Shown here: positions 62,118 through 64,000 of the stretch, piece by piece
Layout: the number at the start of each line of letters is the position of its first letter
Position numbering within the stretch: the stretch's first letter is position 1
Origin: Phycisphaerales bacterium UBA2421
Lineage (GTDB): Bacteria; Planctomycetota; Phycisphaerae; Tepidisphaerales; Tepidisphaeraceae
Reading direction: 5' to 3'
Length of the DNA stretch: 64,000 nucleotides
Assembly (NCBI GenBank): GCA_002343075.1
Contig: DDRH01000056.1
Location: 7,676 to 71,675 of the forward strand
Notes under the pieces: model-generated
Database searches by the model: none
What the model was told of the DNA's origin: nothing
What the model saw: only the letters and a program-made list of their open reading frames with translations
Made by a program: the position numbers and the translations under genes

Positions 62118-63647
62118 TCAGGACCGCTCCCACCATTTTCGGTCATCATCCATTCGTTCCGTCGGCACAACCGCCGATGCACCCGCGTTGAGGGAAATCG
62201 TGTCGTTCACACCCTGCATGGGAGATCGCAGCGCAGCGGCGATGTTGGTGGACACCGCCGGGCGCGCGGGGCCCGGTCGCGCCCCCGGCTCGGCAAGGGA
62301 TTGGCCAAACCTGCTGGCCAGAATGGTGAAATCAGCGAGCGTGACCGAACCGTTGTAGTTGAAATCACCCTGGCTGAACACTCGGCCTGTCTGGCCGAAG
62401 TGCGATGCCAACGCGGTGAAATCATCAAGATTCACCACCCGATCGCGCGTTGCATCCGCGGCGAGGACGAAGAAATCAAGTTCGGTGCCGGCTGCGAGCG
62501 CGTTGCCCGATGAATCGGTTATGCCCGCCGGATTGATCGTCGCCCGATAGTTGCCATCGCCAAGCGTGCCCCCCAAACTGACGGCGGCGGTGTTGGTGGC
62601 CGGGTCAAACGTCACCGTTGTGCCAAATGTCTGCAGCGTAGCCACGTCTTCTATCAGAAAGTCGCTCCCACTCAGGCTCGCGCCGACGTGTTCATTAAAG
62701 CCCACCATGACCCGATGCGGATTGACCTCAAACTCAAACGATGCACCCGTCACCAACGGCGGAGTGACATCCACCGCGCGGCGCAGCCAATTGTGGGCGC
62801 TCCACCCTTCCAACCCATCCGCCCAGCGTACCTTGTACCAGACCCAGAGGCTGTTGTTCGTATCGTTGTTGAACGCCGACCAGACGGGGCCTTCAATCAC
62901 GGTGCCGAGCGCGCCATCCGTGCGTGTGCCGATGACGCCGCTTGTCGGATTCGGACCGCGGACATTCAAGCTGCCACTGCCGCCCTGGCTAAGTTCATAG
63001 ACTTGCGCCGTATCGCCGACGCTGAGCTTGTTGGGCTGCGCCGCCGTCGATGGTGAGCCGCTACCCTGGTTCACCCACCACGATACCTCATTGCTGCCAA
63101 TGGCTTTGTATGGGTCGAATGCAACCCGGTTCACTTGCGTTTCAAGGTGGAGGTGAAGCCCGGTGGAGTTGCCGCTCGTGCCCACGCCTCCGATCTGCTC
63201 GCCGGTGGCGATAAAACTGCCCAGCGGCTTGGTTGTCGTGGTGCCGGCTTCAAAATGCAGGTAGACGGTGTTGATCGGCAGGCCTGCGCGATTGTTTCCG
63301 TGGTTAATCCGGGCGAAATTGCCGTTGCCCGGGCCTTGGCCATCGCCCCAGCCGTCGTCTTTTCCGATCAGAATTCCCGGTGCCGCGGCAAACACCGGCC
63401 GGCCGCGCGGCCCGCCTGAATAGTCGGTCCCGCGGTGGTTGTTGTACGACTGCGAAGTGCCATTCCACGCGACAGCCCCCGCAGCCGCCTCGTTTCGGTC
63501 GTAGTAAAAGTGGACTGAAGTATCGACCGCCAGAGGCAGCCGAAAGTACACATTGTCAGCCGGAGACGGGTCGGGCCGGGCGAGCAGCAACCGCCGTTCG
63601 AGCAGCTCGAACGGTTGCGACACACGCCGCGAAGCTTCACCCGTCAT
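62118..63647 (-). CDS. LEPR-XLL protein with M23 peptidase and dockerin-like repeats
   Basis: A 509-residue protein from ATG 63647. LERRLLLA lies at about residues 16-23 without a hydrophobic signal peptide. Residues about 55-175 are an M23/LytM peptidase: NHRGTDYSGG (zinc His and Asp), FARINHGNNR, GVGTSGNSTGLHLHLE with HxH. An SH3-like region follows (VYELSQGGSGSLNVRG to VWYKVRWADGLEGW), then an Ig-like Big_5-type domain, then two dockerin-like repeats (FSQGDFNYNGSVTLADFTIL). The C-terminal tail is disordered. It may cut peptidoglycan or peptides outside the cell. AGGTGA is about 10 bases upstream. It lies 17 bases after another dockerin-repeat gene on the same strand. Confidence 0.88.
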   Translation of the reverse strand: MTGEASRRVSQPFELLERRLLLARPDPSPADNVYFRLPLAVDTSVHFYYDRNEAAAGAVAWNGTSQSYNNHRGTDYSGGPRGRPVFAAAPGILIGKDDGWGDGQGPGNGNFARINHGNNRAGLPINTVYLHFEAGTTTTKPLGSFIATGEQIGGVGTSGNSTGLHLHLETQVNRVAFDPYKAIGSNEVSWWVNQGSGSPSTAAQPNKLSVGDTAQVYELSQGGSGSLNVRGPNPTSGVIGTRTDGALGTVIEGPVWSAFNNDTNNSLWVWYKVRWADGLEGWSAHNWLRRAVDVTPPLVTGASFEFEVNPHRVMVGFNEHVGASLSGSDFLIEDVATLQTFGTTVTFDPATNTAAVSLGGTLGDGNYRATINPAGITDSSGNALAAGTELDFFVLAADATRDRVVNLDDFTALASHFGQTGRVFSQGDFNYNGSVTLADFTILASRFGQSLAEPGARPGPARPAVSTNIAAALRSPMQGVNDTISLNAGASAVVPTERMDDDRKWWERS

Positions 63648-63664
63648 TTTCAAGGTTCACCTGC

Positions 63665-64000
63665 TTAGACGATCGGCGTATCGATCAACTCGATCGCCCG
63701 CTGGCGATCGATGGCGGTGTTGGAAAATGCCACGGGGAGTGGCGACGAGCCCGGCGTCAGCGGCGTGCCACGCGGCAGGTCGGCCGGTGCCGGCACGCTT
63801 CGGCCGAAGTTGGCGGCAAGAAGCGTGAAGTCGTCGAGGTTCACCAGATCGTCATAGTTAAAATCGCCTTGGCTGAACGTGCGGCCAGTGCGCGAGAAGT
63901 TGGCGGCTAGCAGTGTGAAGTCGGGCAGATCGACCGTGCGCGACCGATTGGCGTCGCCCGCCAGCACAAAGAAATCGAGCGGCGCTAGCCCGGTCGCGGT
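63665..64000 (-). CDS. Dockerin-like repeat protein, C-terminal part (partial)
   Basis: The frame enters from the right edge and ends at 63665. The visible residues start TATGLAPLDFFVLAGDANRS and contain two repeats, SRTVDLPDFTLLAANFSRTG and FSQGDFNYDDLVNLDDFTLL, almost the same as the ends of the preceding-strand neighbour at 62118-63647. These are planctomycete dockerin-like, calcium-binding EF-hand style repeats with Asp/Asn at the loop positions. The tail of about 40 residues is disordered. The N-terminal domains lie outside the window. The two genes look like recent paralogues in one operon. Confidence 0.8.
   Translation of the reverse strand, partial: TATGLAPLDFFVLAGDANRSRTVDLPDFTLLAANFSRTGRTFSQGDFNYDDLVNLDDFTLLAANFGRSVPAPADLPRGTPLTPGSSPLPVAFSNTAIDRQRAIELIDTPIV

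Noticed and set aside
1..64000. tRNA, rRNA, CRISPR array, prophage or integrative element
   Set aside because: I scanned gaps for cloverleaf-type GGTTCGAATCC ends, regular spaced repeats and integrase or phage genes and found none. A tRNA or covariance-model scan would be decisive.

Overview
The window looks like a chromosomal piece of a Planctomycetota bacterium, most likely class Phycisphaerae (inference). Pointers are the moderately high GC, three secreted-type proteins with an N-terminal LExRxLLA (LEPR-XLL) signature instead of a normal signal peptide, dockerin-like GDFNxDGxVxxxDF repeats, a planctomycete-type REP-associated transposase, and many genes without a clear Shine-Dalgarno site. 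Genes for lipid A (lpxK), lipoproteins and periplasmic wall enzymes imply a Gram-negative envelope. I saw no rRNA, tRNA, CRISPR array or prophage.

Layout. 1-11.4 kb: FHA-like fragment, protein kinase, gltX, then smpB-glnS-luxR type regulator on the minus strand, an S55 (SpoIVB-like) protease, an FHA-GAF-histidine kinase and a GT39-like membrane protein. 11.4-22.5 kb: trpF-dtd-recQ, a TIM-barrel hydrolase, two cell-wall hydrolases (PBP4-type and amidase_2), D-cysteine desulfhydrase, ruvX, mannose-1-phosphate guanylyltransferase and a DUF3179-like membrane protein. 22.5-26.7 kb: plus-strand run of LolD/MacB-type ATPase, lipoprotein, GluQ-RS, LpxK, Rex. 26.8-31.4 kb: a 1541-residue LEPR-XLL protein. 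31.6-42 kb: proS, a toxin-antitoxin pair whose vapC is frameshifted, hydrolases, a PhnP-like MBL protein, a DUF4105 protein and topA. 42.3-48.6 kb: iodotyrosine-deiodinase-like nitroreductase, a membrane protein plus HTH regulator with palindromic operator-like sites, an ADP-forming acyl-CoA synthetase/GNAT fusion, an unknown protein and gluconokinase. 48.6-49.3 kb: a REP/RAYT element.

49.4-58.6 kb holds the most unusual part, one minus-strand block. From a good promoter at 58.6 kb it reads: HlyD-type adaptor, GAF-TM-HlyD fusion, PqqD-M50 peptidase-HlyD fusion, a SecA-like ATPase cut off after its second motor domain, and then, after a probable terminator, an RTX-repeat protein with LEPRLLLA near its N-terminus. 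I propose this as a dedicated export or processing machine for LEPR-XLL surface proteins. Two further LEPR-XLL proteins lie at 26.8-31.4 and 62.1-63.6 kb, and a dockerin-repeat protein runs off the right edge. 58.7-62.1 kb carries a zincin, an SppA-like lipoprotein peptidase, a GT4 glycosyltransferase and a SAM methyltransferase.

All family calls are from reading the protein sequences; no database search was run.
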